Assembly (NCBI RefSeq): GCF_000744225.1
Contig: NZ_JQLN01000007.1
Location: forward strand, 1,302,001 to 1,366,000
DNA: 64,000 nucleotides
Reading direction: 5' to 3'
Source of the DNA: Kitasatospora mediocidica KCTC 9733
GTDB lineage: Bacteria; Actinomycetota; Actinomycetes; Streptomycetales; Streptomycetaceae
In this document: piece by piece, positions 24,478 through 32,914 of the stretch
Layout: each line of letters begins with the position of its first letter
Numbering within the stretch: position 1 is the stretch's first letter
Notes under the pieces: generated by a model
Told to the model about the DNA's origin: nothing
Databases searched by the model: none
What the model saw: the letters and a program-made list of their open reading frames with translations, nothing else
Position numbers and translations under genes: made by a program

Positions 24478-25389
24478 TCAGAGGCTGAGGTAGACCGCGC
24501 TGCCGATACCGGCGACCATGCAGTAGATCGCGAACGGCGTCATGCTCTTGGTCTCGAAGTACTTGGTGAGGAACTTCACCGACACGTACCCGGCGACGAA
24601 GGCCGCCACGCAGCCGGCGGCCAGCGGGCCGCGGATGCCGGCGTTCTCGGGTGCGAACAGCTCCGGCGCCTTGAGCAGCGAGGCGGCCAGGATGACGGGC
24701 GTGGCCAGCAGGAACGAGAAGCGCGCGGCGTCCTCGTGGTTGACCCCGCGCAGGATGCCGGTGCTCATGGTGACGCCGGAGCGGGAGATGCCGGGCAGCA
24801 GGGCCAGGATCTGCGCGGAGCCGATCCACATGCCCTGGCGCAGGCTCAGCTGCGCGAGCCGGCGGTCGGACTCGATGGCCGGGTCCACACCCGGGGTGTG
24901 CGCGACCTGCTGGCCGGCCCGTCGGCGTCCGCCGCCGCCGCGCCGCAGGCGCTCGGCGCCCAGCAGGACGAAGCCGTTGAGGGCCAGGAAGATGGCGGCG
25001 GGGACGGGCTTGCCGAGCGCGGCCTGCAATGCCTTCTCGGCGACCAGGCCGGCGATGCCGACCGGGATGGTGCCGACGATCAGCAGCCAGGCGAGCCGCT
25101 GCTCGACCGTCTCGATCCGCCGCTCGCGTATGGAGCTGAAGAGCCCGCTGATCACCCGGACCCAGTCCTTGCGGAAGAACACCACCAGCGCGAGCGCGGT
25201 CGCCAGGTGCAGGCCCACCAGCACCGCGAGGTAGGGCGACTTGGGGACCGTCATGTCCAGGTCGTGGTGCACCCCGCCGCCGATCAGGGCGGGTATCAGG
25301 ATGCTGTGTCCCAGGCTGGAGACCGGGAAGAGCTCGGTGACGCCTTGCAGCAGTCCCACGCCGATGGATTCCGGGTAGGTCAGGGACAT
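24478..25389 (-). CDS. uppP: Undecaprenyl-diphosphatase UppP/BacA
   Basis: 303 residues, multi-helix membrane enzyme. Motif 1 QGVTELFPVSSLGH (15-28) and motif 2 PGISRSGVT (199-207) hold the catalytic Glu, His, Ser and Arg. It recycles the undecaprenyl lipid carrier for peptidoglycan and polymer synthesis by removing a phosphate, and excess copies give bacitracin resistance. A basic glycine-rich loop (RRGGGGRRRAGQ, about 149-160) is an actinobacterial insertion. The sequence is complete; it is monocistronic. Confidence 0.95.
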   Translation of the reverse strand: MSLTYPESIGVGLLQGVTELFPVSSLGHSILIPALIGGGVHHDLDMTVPKSPYLAVLVGLHLATALALVVFFRKDWVRVISGLFSSIRERRIETVEQRLAWLLIVGTIPVGIAGLVAEKALQAALGKPVPAAIFLALNGFVLLGAERLRRGGGGRRRAGQQVAHTPGVDPAIESDRRLAQLSLRQGMWIGSAQILALLPGISRSGVTMSTGILRGVNHEDAARFSFLLATPVILAASLLKAPELFAPENAGIRGPLAAGCVAAFVAGYVSVKFLTKYFETKSMTPFAIYCMVAGIGSAVYLSL

Positions 25390-25548
25390 CGCACACCTTC
25401 AGCTCTGCGGTACGGGTGTCTACGGGAAGGGGACAGCGTACCGAGGTGTGTCTAACCCACGCTTAGGCCCCTGCCAGCGAGAACGTACTACAGATCTGTA
25501 GACGCCCGACGGTCAGGGGCCGGAATTCATCCAGCGGTCATCCCAAGG

Positions 25549-26100
25549 TCATTCGGGCTCCGAGGCCATCGTCGCGGCGGCCGCCGCGGCCGCCTCCTTG
25601 ACCACCCGCTGGCGCTTGGAGACCACCGAGACCGCGCCCGCCGCACTGGCTGCGAAGGCGGCCACTCCGATCCACGGCTGGTCCAGCCGGCGCCCGGTCG
25701 CCGCGTCCAGGGAGTAGCAGCCGGCACCGGCGATCCCCAGGGCCAGGCCGCAGGCGCCGAGCAGCGCCGGGTACTCGTAGCCGCCCTTGGTGACGAAGAA
25801 TCCGTGCGGGAAGTGCACCGCGATCGCCCCCGCCATCGTCCCCGCCACGATCGCCCCGGCGGCCGGGGTCGCCAGGCCGGCGATCAGCATCGCGCCGCCG
25901 CCCGCCTCGCCGAGCCCGGCCGCGAGCGCGCTCTGACCCCCCGGCTTGAACCCCATCTTCTCCATGCCCTGGGCGGTGCCCTCCAGGCCGCCGCCGCCGA
26001 ACCAGCCGAAGAGCTTCTGCGTGCCGTGCGCGAAGAGCACCCCGCCGACGGCGGCGCGCAGGGCGAGCAGCCCCAGGTCCTTGCGATTGACGCAGCCCAT
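25549..26100 (-). CDS. DoxX-family membrane protein
   Basis: 183 residues with four membrane helices. 'GLLALRAAVGGVLFAHGTQKLFGWFGGGGLEGTAQGMEKMGF' and 'FFVTKGGYEYPALLG' are DoxX family landmarks. Related actinobacterial proteins take part in redox or thiosulfate-linked membrane complexes, but the role of this one is unknown. The last 25 residues are Ala-rich and hydrophilic. The start at 26100 is chosen from GAGG placed 5-6 nt upstream. Confidence 0.9.
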   Translation of the reverse strand: MGCVNRKDLGLLALRAAVGGVLFAHGTQKLFGWFGGGGLEGTAQGMEKMGFKPGGQSALAAGLGEAGGGAMLIAGLATPAAGAIVAGTMAGAIAVHFPHGFFVTKGGYEYPALLGACGLALGIAGAGCYSLDAATGRRLDQPWIGVAAFAASAAGAVSVVSKRQRVVKEAAAAAAATMASEPE

Positions 26101-26271
26101 GATGTCCTCTTCTCTGCGAACCCCCGTGCGCCTTCCATCCCAGCCGACCGCCCACCGGTCCTCGACCGGAGCAGGCCATCCGAGGGACCCCGGCGCCGGA
26201 CCGCCGGACCAGCGGGCGGGCTCCCGGTGCGGCTGCGGCCCGCGACGGGTGCCCGCGGCCATGCTGGGGGG

Positions 26272-26910
26272 ATGTCCGTCTTCAACCTGAGCAGCGCGTT
26301 CGTCACCTTCTTCGCCGTGGTCGGTCCGCCCAAGGTGCTGCTGGCGTACGCCCAGCTCAGCCGGGAGCGCACCGTCGCGCGGATGCACCGGCTGACCCTG
26401 GTCAGTTCGGCGCTGGCGGCGCTGGTCGGCACGGTGATGGCCTTCAGCGCCGACGCGGTGACCTCGTTCTTCCACGTCAGCGACGAGTCGCTGCAGCTGG
26501 CCGGCGGCGTGATCTTCTTCATCTACGCCATCGCCCTGGTGCTGGGCCTGCACCTGGGCTCGACCGGCGACGACGACAGCGACCGGCTGTCCAACCCGCT
26601 GGCCGAGGGCGTGCGCGAGCTGCTGCTGCCGTACGTGGCCAGCCCGCTGGCGATGACGGCCGTACTGGTCGAGTCGCTCACCAAGGACACCTGGGCCTGG
26701 CGCACCACGATCGCGTCCGCCTACCTCGCGGTGGTGGCGATCAACGCGGTCTGCGTCCTGGTCCTCGCCCCGCTGCTGCGGCGCACCCACCAGACCTCGC
26801 TGGAGGTGCTCTCCCGGCTGCTCGGCCTGCTGCTGGCGGCGGTCGGCGTGGAGCTCTTCCTGAACGGTCTGGCCGGGCTCGGCGTGCCGCTGCCGGGCAG
26901 CTCGCACTGA
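26272..26910 (+). CDS. MarC-family integral membrane protein
   Basis: 212 residues, six membrane helices. 'FVTFFAVVGPPKVLLAYAQLS' in helix 1 and 'LSRLLGLLLAAVGVELFLNGL' at the end match the MarC/YchE family (UPF0056), whose transport role is still unclear; it is not the multidrug pump it was once named for. Here the usual NP in the first repeat is PP-K. It lies alone between DoxX and the Lrp-type regulator. Confidence 0.88.
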   Translation: MSVFNLSSAFVTFFAVVGPPKVLLAYAQLSRERTVARMHRLTLVSSALAALVGTVMAFSADAVTSFFHVSDESLQLAGGVIFFIYAIALVLGLHLGSTGDDDSDRLSNPLAEGVRELLLPYVASPLAMTAVLVESLTKDTWAWRTTIASAYLAVVAINAVCVLVLAPLLRRTHQTSLEVLSRLLGLLLAAVGVELFLNGLAGLGVPLPGSSH

Positions 26911-26925
26911 CCTGTCCTCCTGCCC

Positions 26926-27366
26926 TCAGTGGTCGGGGGGTGTCACCGGGCGCCAGGGGACGGGACTGGAGAGGATCATCGAGCTGGCCGGCTGCCCGTA
27001 GGCGGCCAGGCGGTCGATCAACGCCTCGAAGTCGGCCATCGTCGGCACCGCGACCAGCAGCGCGCAGCAGGCGCCGCCGGTGACCCGGTGCAGCTGGAGT
27101 ACCTCGGGCCACTGCGCCACCGCCGGGTCGCGCAGCACGCAGCGCGGTCCGTAGCACTGGATCTGCACCAGGGCGGTGACCGGCAGGCCGGCCCGGGTCA
27201 GGTCGACGTGCGCGTGGTAGCCGCTGATCACGCCGTCCGCCTCCAGCCAGCGGACCCGCTCGGCGACGGCGGGCGGGGAGAGGCTGACCCGCCGGGACAG
27301 CTCGTTGTAGGAGAGCCGGGCGTCCTGCTGGAGTTCGGCCAGCAGGCGGCGGTCGACGGCGTCCAT
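26926..27366 (-). CDS. Lrp/AsnC family transcriptional regulator
   Basis: 146 residues from MDAVDRRLLAELQQDARLSYNEL. Helix-turn-helix at about 20-45 (LSRRVSLSPPAVAERVRWLEADGVI), then the RAM ligand-binding alpha-beta domain ('GLPVTALVQIQCYGP...VLQLHRVTGGACCALLVAVPTMADFEALIDRL'). It is divergent from the tryptophan dioxygenase-kynureninase operon, so tryptophan, kynurenine or anthranilate sensing is a reasonable inference, as for KynR-type Lrp regulators. The longer in-frame start at 27465 would add an Asn-Pro-Ala repeat and is judged less likely. Confidence 0.9.
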   Translation of the reverse strand: MDAVDRRLLAELQQDARLSYNELSRRVSLSPPAVAERVRWLEADGVISGYHAHVDLTRAGLPVTALVQIQCYGPRCVLRDPAVAQWPEVLQLHRVTGGACCALLVAVPTMADFEALIDRLAAYGQPASSMILSSPVPWRPVTPPDH

Positions 27367-27390
27367 GGCTGCTCCGGTGGATCGGGTGGC

Positions 27391-27454
27391 GCGGGCGGTG
27401 CGGGCGGTGCGGTGGTTCGCGGGGTTCGCGGGGTTCGCGGGGTTCGCGGGGTTG
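27391..27454. repeat. 9-bp tandem repeats in the lrp/kynA divergent region
   Basis: Four perfect copies of GGTTCGCGG (27414-27449) plus a partial fifth, preceded by two copies of CGGGCGGTG. They lie in the leader of the Lrp-type gene and within 150 bp of the tryptophan dioxygenase start, so repeat number could affect spacing of promoter elements for either gene. Confidence 0.85.
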
Positions 27455-27594
27455 CCTTCACGCATGGCAGGCCGGATCCGGGAAAGACCTTTTGAATGGA
27501 AGGCGGGGCCCCGGATCAGGTAGGCGTCGCCCCTTCAGGAGGAAGGACGACCCGCCGCACAATAGTCCGCATCGGCCACCAGGAGGAACAGGCA

Positions 27595-28440
27595 ATGGCT
27601 CAGCACACCGTCAGCACGCCCAAGCTGGCGTTCGCCCCGGAGGGCCTCGGCCCCGGCGGCGAGGACAGCGGGGCCACGCCGTACGAGCGGTACGCCCGCC
27701 TGGACGTCCTGCACACCCTCCAGCAGCCGCGCAGCAAGATCGACGCCGAGCTGTCGTTCATCATCACCACGCAGGTGATGGAGCTGCTCTTCGACCTGCT
27801 GCGGCACGAGTGGACCCGCGCCCAGCACGCGCTGCGTGAGGACGACCTGACCGGGACGGTGGCCGCACTGCGCCGCGGAACGCACGTCCAGGACGTGCTG
27901 AACAGCTCCTGGGACCTCCTCGCCACCCTCACCCCGGTGGAGTTCACCGCCTTCCGGCCGGTGCTCGGCGAGGCGTCCGGCTTCCAGTCCTCGGCCTTCC
28001 TGCACCTGGAGTTCCTGATCGGCAACAAGGCCGAGAAGCTGCTGGAGATGTACCAGGGAAGCACCGCCACCCACCAGGAACTGGCCGGCGCGCTGCGCGG
28101 CCCGAGCCTGTACGACGACGTGCTGGCGCTGCTCGGCCGCCGCGGCCTGGCGGTGGACGGCACGCCGGGCACCGGGCGCTACCAGGCTGACGCCGCGGTC
28201 GAGGAGGCCTGGCGGACGGTCTACACCGACCCGGCGCTGGCCGACCTGGCGGCCCTGGCCGAGGCCCTGCTCGACACCGCCGAGCGGGTCACCCGCTGGC
28301 GCCAGCGGCACTACGCCTCGGTGAAGCGCTCGATGGGCGCCAAGCCGGGGACCGGCGGCTCCAGCGGCCTGAACTGGCTGAAGGCCGCCGCCGACCAGGA
28401 CGTCTTCCCCGAACTGTGGACCGTGCGAGGAGCACTGTGA
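27595..28440 (+). CDS. kynA: Tryptophan 2,3-dioxygenase
   Basis: 281 residues behind a perfect AGGAGG. Family blocks: 'TPYERYARLDVLHTLQQPRSK', 'DELSFI'-like 'AELSFIITTQVMELLFDLLRHEW', 'FRPVLGEASGFQSSAFLHLEFLIGNK' (substrate pocket) and 'WRQRHYASVKRSMGAKPGTGGSSGLNWLK' (haem-ligand His and the GTGGS loop). It opens the indole ring of L-tryptophan to N-formylkynurenine. It overlaps kynU by GTGA, making a two-gene kynurenine operon. No kynurenine formamidase is encoded in the window. Confidence 0.97.
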   Translation: MAQHTVSTPKLAFAPEGLGPGGEDSGATPYERYARLDVLHTLQQPRSKIDAELSFIITTQVMELLFDLLRHEWTRAQHALREDDLTGTVAALRRGTHVQDVLNSSWDLLATLTPVEFTAFRPVLGEASGFQSSAFLHLEFLIGNKAEKLLEMYQGSTATHQELAGALRGPSLYDDVLALLGRRGLAVDGTPGTGRYQADAAVEEAWRTVYTDPALADLAALAEALLDTAERVTRWRQRHYASVKRSMGAKPGTGGSSGLNWLKAAADQDVFPELWTVRGAL

Positions 28441-29678
28441 ACTTCCCCGTCAGCCCTGTGCCGGTCAGTCGAGAGGAGTGCGCGGCGTTGGACGCCGCCG
28501 ATCCGCTGGCCGCCTTCCGCAAGGAGTTCACCCTCCCCGAGGGCGAGATCTACCTGAACGGCAACTCGCTGGGCGCACTGCCCGTGCGCACCCCCGAGGT
28601 GGTGCGCCGGACCGTCGAGGACGAGTGGGGCCAGGGCCTGATCCGCAGTTGGAACGCCGCAGGCTGGACCGACCTGCCGTACACCCTGGGGGACCGGATC
28701 GCGCCGCTGGTCGGCGCCGGGCCCGGCGAGGTGGTGGTCTGCGACACCACCTCGGTGAACCTCTTCAAGGTGCTCACCGCCGCCCTGCGGCTGCGCCCGG
28801 GACGACGGACGGTGCTCGGCGAGGAGACCTCGTTCCCCACCGACCTCTACATCGCCGAGGGCGTCACCGGCCTCTTCGAGGGCGGCCGCAGCGTGCTGCT
28901 GCCGTCCCTGGACGACCTGGACGCGCACCTGGACGACAGCGTGGCGGCAGTGGTCCTCTCGCACGTCGACTACCGCACCGGCGTGCTGCTCGACATGGCG
29001 GAGATCACCGAGCGGGTGCACCGGGCCGGCGCCCTGATGATCTGGGACGTCTGCCACTCGGTGGGCGCACTGCCGATCGAACTCGCCGCCTGTGACGTGG
29101 ACTTCGCGGTCGGCTGCACCTACAAGTACCTGAACGCCGGACCGTGCGCACCGGCCTTCCTCTACGCGGCGCCGCGCCACCACGCCGTCGCCGACCAGCC
29201 GTTGACCGGCTGGTTCGGGCACGCCGCGCCGTTCGCCTTCCAGCCCGGCTACCAACCGGCCGAGGGCATCGGGCGGTTCCTCACCAGCTTCCCCTCGCTG
29301 CTCGCGCTGGCCGGGCTGCGCGCCACGCTGGAGATCTGGGACCAGGTCGACCTGAGCGCGGTGCGGGCCAAGAGCCTGCTGATGTCCGAGATCTTCCTCC
29401 AACAGGCCGACGGCCTGGAGGTTGTGACGCCTCGTCAGGCAGAGCTCCGGGGCAGCCAGGTGTCGATCCGGCATGCCGACGGGTTCCCGGTCGTGCAGGC
29501 GATGATCGAGCGCGGGGTGATCGGCGACTTCCGCGCACCGGACCTGATGCGCTTCGGGTTCACCCCGCTCTACCTCTCGTACACGGACGTCTGGGACGCC
29601 GCGCAGGCGCTGCGCGAGGTGCTGGCGAGCGGCGAGTGGCGGGACGAACGGTTCGACCGGCGCGGCATGGTGACCTGA
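28437..29678 (+). CDS. kynU: Kynureninase
   Basis: 413 residues from a GTG overlapping the kynA stop, with GAGGAG just upstream. PLP-dependent aminotransferase-fold: 'IYLNGNSLGALP', 'WDVCHSVGALP' with the conserved Asp, and 'GCTYKYLNAGPCAPAFLY' with Schiff-base K230. It converts kynurenine to anthranilate and alanine. With TDO it forms a tryptophan-to-anthranilate route, which in Streptomyces feeds catabolism or antibiotic precursors. Control by the divergent Lrp/AsnC protein is inferred. Confidence 0.97.
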   Translation: MNFPVSPVPVSREECAALDAADPLAAFRKEFTLPEGEIYLNGNSLGALPVRTPEVVRRTVEDEWGQGLIRSWNAAGWTDLPYTLGDRIAPLVGAGPGEVVVCDTTSVNLFKVLTAALRLRPGRRTVLGEETSFPTDLYIAEGVTGLFEGGRSVLLPSLDDLDAHLDDSVAAVVLSHVDYRTGVLLDMAEITERVHRAGALMIWDVCHSVGALPIELAACDVDFAVGCTYKYLNAGPCAPAFLYAAPRHHAVADQPLTGWFGHAAPFAFQPGYQPAEGIGRFLTSFPSLLALAGLRATLEIWDQVDLSAVRAKSLLMSEIFLQQADGLEVVTPRQAELRGSQVSIRHADGFPVVQAMIERGVIGDFRAPDLMRFGFTPLYLSYTDVWDAAQALREVLASGEWRDERFDRRGMVT

Positions 29679-29689
29679 GCCGAACGCGG

Positions 29690-29723
29690 GTGGAGCCTGC
29701 GGCCGACTGGCCGCAGGCTCCAC
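29690..29723. terminator. Bidirectional hairpin after kynU
   Basis: Perfect 15-bp stem GTGGAGCCTGCGGCC / GGCCGCAGGCTCCAC with a 4-nt loop, located between convergent kynU and the surface-protein gene. Confidence 0.8.
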
Positions 29724-29739
29724 GGGTGCTGCTCACGCG

Positions 29740-31239
29740 TCAGTCGTGCCGTCCACGGCGTCGGCTGACGATCACGGCTGCCGTGCCGCCCAGCAGGAGA
29801 ACGGCGGCCGCACCCGCCGCGTAGCCGGGCGCGATCGGCAGGCCGGTGTCCGGCAGCGGCGGGCGGCTCGGGGTGGGCCAGGCGGTGGTGGGACGCGGCG
29901 GGCGGGTCGGGGTGGGCGTGGGCTTCGGGGTGGGCGTGGGGGTAGGTGTCGGCGTGGGCGTGGGCGTAGGTGTGGGGGTGGGCGTGGGAGTGGGCGTAGG
30001 TGTGGGGGTAGGTGTCGGCGTGGGGGTGGGCGTGGGAGTGGGCGTAGGTGTGGGGGTAGGTGTCGGCGTGGGGGTGGGTGTGGGCGTCGGGGTCGGCGTC
30101 CCGCAGTCGGGCAGGTCGCCGGTGAAGTCGTACGCGTGGAACTCGTACCCGCCGTTCCCCTCCTGGATCAGGTCGCCGGCCAGGTAGACCCGGCCGTTGT
30201 CGCCCGCCGTCGAGATCGTCGTGGTGCCGACCGGGTTGCCGCCCATGATCGAGCCCTGGAACTGCGAACCCCCGGTGATCTTCGCCGTGGTGGAGGTCGG
30301 GAAGTTCCACATCAGCTTGGGCCGCAGGATCGTGGTCGGGTCGTCGGGGGCGCCGGTGCCGGTGTAGGTGTTGATCAGCGCGTTGTCCGGCAGCATGTTG
30401 ACCAGCACGGTCGCGCCGGCCGGGATGTTCTTGAAGACCAACCCGATCTGGCCTCCGGTCGAACTCGCCAGGTTCTGGTTGACGTTGAAGACCTGGCGGG
30501 AGCTGGTTCCGTCGCCGGTGAAGGTCGCCTCGCTGTTGGTCACCACGACCGCGCCGGTGGCCGTCGCCTTGGCGTAACAGGCGGACAGTGTCTCGATGGT
30601 GGTCCGCACGTCGGTGAACTTCGAGCCCACGGTGGGGTCGTGGATCTGCCGGCCGGTCGGCTCCAGCTCGACGGTTCCGGTGGTGGTCGCGCCGTAGCGC
30701 ACATTGCCCCAGGCGACGCCGACGGGCTGCGGGGCGCGGGAGTCGTGGCCGCCGACGATCAGGTGGTTGGTGGGCTTGACCAGCAGGTTGCCGCCGACCG
30801 AGACGTAGTCCGTTCCGGAGGGCGGCGGGACGCGCGAACCGACGCCGACCACGCCCACGTTGAACGCGCCGCCGTCGTCCTTGTCGATGGTCAGGTTGCC
30901 GAGCGTGACGATCTTGCCCTCGGCCTCGGCGGCCCGGCCCTTCACGGTGTAGTCGCCGCCCGTGAAGATGTTGATGGTCGCGTCGCGGCCCGCGAAGTCG
31001 TTGTTGTTCGGCGGCGTCGGGAACGGCGAAGGGCAGTCCGGCCCGCTGCAGGCGCCGAGCGGCGGCGGCAACGGCGCAGCCACGGCGGCCGGACGGGGAA
31101 GCAGCAGCGTGCCCACCGCCAGCGCGGACGTCAGCGCGATCGCGGCCGGCAGCGCGACCCTGCTGCGCAGCGTGCTCCCTGACTGGGCAGCAGGTGGCGC
31201 GCTCGGCGACCCGCTCGGCGTCCTGCTGGCTGGGCTCAT
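29740..31239 (-). CDS. Choice-of-anchor A surface protein with LPXTG-like anchor
   Basis: 499 residues. A hydrophobic signal at about 30-55 ends near AAVA. The region from about 70 to 365 is a choice-of-anchor A (CAA) beta-helix-like domain: 'NNNDFAGRDATINIFTGGDYTVKGRAAEAEGKIVTLGNL...VGGNLLVKP...YLAGDLIQEGNGGYEFHAYDFTGDLP'. A Thr-Pro dipeptide run of about 75 residues follows, then LPDTG at 462-466, a membrane helix and RRRGRH. This is a sortase substrate layout, so the protein is expected to be fixed to the wall with the CAA domain held outward. The Thr-rich stalk is a likely O-mannosylation target of the Pmt enzyme (inference). Ligand unknown. Confidence 0.9.
   Translation of the reverse strand: MSPASRTPSGSPSAPPAAQSGSTLRSRVALPAAIALTSALAVGTLLLPRPAAVAAPLPPPLGACSGPDCPSPFPTPPNNNDFAGRDATINIFTGGDYTVKGRAAEAEGKIVTLGNLTIDKDDGGAFNVGVVGVGSRVPPPSGTDYVSVGGNLLVKPTNHLIVGGHDSRAPQPVGVAWGNVRYGATTTGTVELEPTGRQIHDPTVGSKFTDVRTTIETLSACYAKATATGAVVVTNSEATFTGDGTSSRQVFNVNQNLASSTGGQIGLVFKNIPAGATVLVNMLPDNALINTYTGTGAPDDPTTILRPKLMWNFPTSTTAKITGGSQFQGSIMGGNPVGTTTISTAGDNGRVYLAGDLIQEGNGGYEFHAYDFTGDLPDCGTPTPTPTPTPTPTPTPTPTPTPTPTPTPTPTPTPTPTPTPTPTPTPTPTPTPTPTPTPKPTPTPTRPPRPTTAWPTPSRPPLPDTGLPIAPGYAAGAAAVLLLGGTAAVIVSRRRGRHD
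29900..30100. repeat. (Thr-Pro)n coding repeat
   Basis: Low-complexity hexamer-based array of GTGGGC/GTAGGT/GTCGGC-type units encoding alternating Thr and Pro. A 60-bp block (around 29950-30010 and again 30010-30070) is almost duplicated, so the array is likely to vary in length between strains. Confidence 0.85.
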
Positions 31240-31478
31240 GGAGGGTCCCCTTCGGCTCTGCAGGTTCAGCGCTCCGGCTCTCGACGGCCTGGACGCGCGC
31301 ATCCGGGCCATCGAAGGCCGGGGGCGGTGCGGCGGAGCAGAGGCCGCACCGGTTCCGGGCTGAAAATCAGCCGAACGGTCCAGCTGCGGGCCAGTTGGAG
31401 CGGCCGAACGGGTGGGTGTTAGCGTGCCGGACGGGTCGATTTCCGGCCTGTCGATCTACCGCTAAGGCTGTCGCCCCC

Positions 31479-31970
31479 ATGGCCAAGTTCCTGCTGAGCC
31501 TGCACGTCCTCGTCGCCATCCTGGCGATCGGCCCGGTCACCGTGGCCGCGAGCATGTTCCCGCGCAAGGCGCAGGCCGCGCTGGCGGGCGGCGAGGGGCA
31601 GCAGCCGGGCGCGGCCGAGGCCGTCGCCTCGGTCGGGCTGCTGCACCGGATCACCAAGGTGTACGCGCTGCTCGGCATCGCCGTCCCCGTCCTCGGCTTC
31701 GGGCTCGCCCAGGTGATGGGCGTGATGGGCCAGATCTGGCTGATCGTCTCGCTCGCGCTCACCGCGGTGGCGGCCCTGGTGCTGATGGTGCTGGTGCTGC
31801 CCCGGCAGGAGGCCGTGGTGGCCGCGCTGGCGGGCGAGGAGGACTCCGACAGTGCGTCGGCGCTCGCCGGGCTGAAGCTGCTCGCCATGAGCACCGGGAT
31901 CTTCTCGCTGCTCTGGGCCGCGGTCACGGTGATCATGGTGATCCGGCCGGGCTCGACCACGCACGTCTGA
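31479..31970 (+). CDS. DUF2269-like integral membrane protein
   Basis: 163 residues with four membrane helices (about 4-24, 62-82, 88-110, 138-158). 'LLSLHVLVAILAIGPVTVAASMFPR' and 'LHRITKVYALLGIAVPVLGFGLAQVMGVM' match small actinobacterial membrane proteins annotated as DUF2269 or hypothetical. No catalytic residues are evident. It starts at the first ATG after a weak AAGG. Confidence 0.82.
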   Translation: MAKFLLSLHVLVAILAIGPVTVAASMFPRKAQAALAGGEGQQPGAAEAVASVGLLHRITKVYALLGIAVPVLGFGLAQVMGVMGQIWLIVSLALTAVAALVLMVLVLPRQEAVVAALAGEEDSDSASALAGLKLLAMSTGIFSLLWAAVTVIMVIRPGSTTHV

Positions 31971-32312
31971 CGCCGTCCAATCCCTGGGCGAAACGATCAG
32001 TGAGGCGTTGCGGCGGATATGGCGAAGGTTTACTGAATGTGGCGTACCCCAGTTATCGGATGATCGAGCCCGTTCCACCGTAGTGGCGAGAAGTGATCGC
32101 CGCCATTCACTGAATGTGTACAAACCTCTCGCGAGATCGCCACGGTACCGGTGATTTTCCCGCAGGATCGCGGGGAAAAGACGGCTGCCATCACGGCGTG
32201 AGTGCGGCGATCCCCCTTTCTGGACGAACGTTTGCCCGGAGGATCGCCCCTCACGCGGGCATAGGGTCGTCTCGCCCCCAGCGGGGGTGGGTTCCAAGCG
32301 AAGGGCACCAGC
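31971..32312. promoter_or_regulatory. 342-bp non-coding region before the STAS gene
   Basis: No coding potential. The decamer ACTGAATGTG occurs twice in direct orientation (32032-32041 and 32109-32118); the second copy is part of the perfect palindrome CATTCACTGAATG (32104-32116). A hairpin TTTTCCCGC / GCGGGGAAAA lies at 32155-32179. These features suggest a controlled promoter region for the STAS gene. Confidence 0.5.
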
Positions 32313-32738
32313 GTGACATTGAACGTCAGCTACGGAGAGCGCTACGGCTGGACGGTTGTCCAGGTCACGGGAGAGGTGGACCTCGACGGAGTGGCGGCCC
32401 TGCGCGAACGGCTGCAACAACTGATCATCGAGGGCTGCCAGCAGATGGTCGTGGATATCAGCGGGCTCGGATTCTGCGATTCCATGGGGTTCGCGGTACT
32501 CGTGGCCACCCGCCGTCTGATCTCCGCTCGCGGCGGCCGACTGCGTCTGGTGCTGCCCAGTCCGGAAGCACATATTCGCCAGGTGCTCTCGCTCTTCGGC
32601 GTCGAGAAAATCTTCGAGGTGCACGGCTCGACCGAGGAGGCACTCGCCGACCAGCGCGAGATCCCGGGCGGATCCGGGGCCGGATCCGGGGCCGCGCTGC
32701 CGCAGCAGCGGGATGTCACCTCGGCGACGGCGGACTGA
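32313..32738 (+). CDS. STAS-domain anti-sigma factor antagonist
   Basis: 141 residues from a GTG. Single STAS domain at about 5-112: 'WTVVQVTGEVDLDGVAALRERLQQLI', then 'VVDISGLGFCDSMGFAVLVATRRLI' with the phosphorylatable S57 in the D-S-x-G motif. Such proteins bind anti-sigma kinases of the RsbW type when unphosphorylated and so release SigB-like sigma factors. No cognate kinase or sigma factor is in the window. The last 30 residues are disordered (Gly/Ser/Gln). AAGGG is 7 nt upstream of the start. Confidence 0.93.
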   Translation: MTLNVSYGERYGWTVVQVTGEVDLDGVAALRERLQQLIIEGCQQMVVDISGLGFCDSMGFAVLVATRRLISARGGRLRLVLPSPEAHIRQVLSLFGVEKIFEVHGSTEEALADQREIPGGSGAGSGAALPQQRDVTSATAD

Positions 32739-32914
32739 CGTCGCCCCACCCCACCCCCTGCCCGCGACATGCTGCCCGGCCGTCAGGTCCCGTTCGGCGT
32801 TGGGCACTTGACCGCTCTCGCGCACGCCGGGCCGTACCATGCTCCCAAGGGTGGGGGGTGCGTCGCCCGTTCCCCCCACCTCCTGCGGCCCCGGCCCCCG
32901 GGAGGTTTCGGCGA

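Noticed and set aside
29900..30100. Repeat array that could be mistaken for a CRISPR
   Set aside because: Units are 6 bp, in frame, and encode Thr-Pro; there are no spacers and no cas genes.
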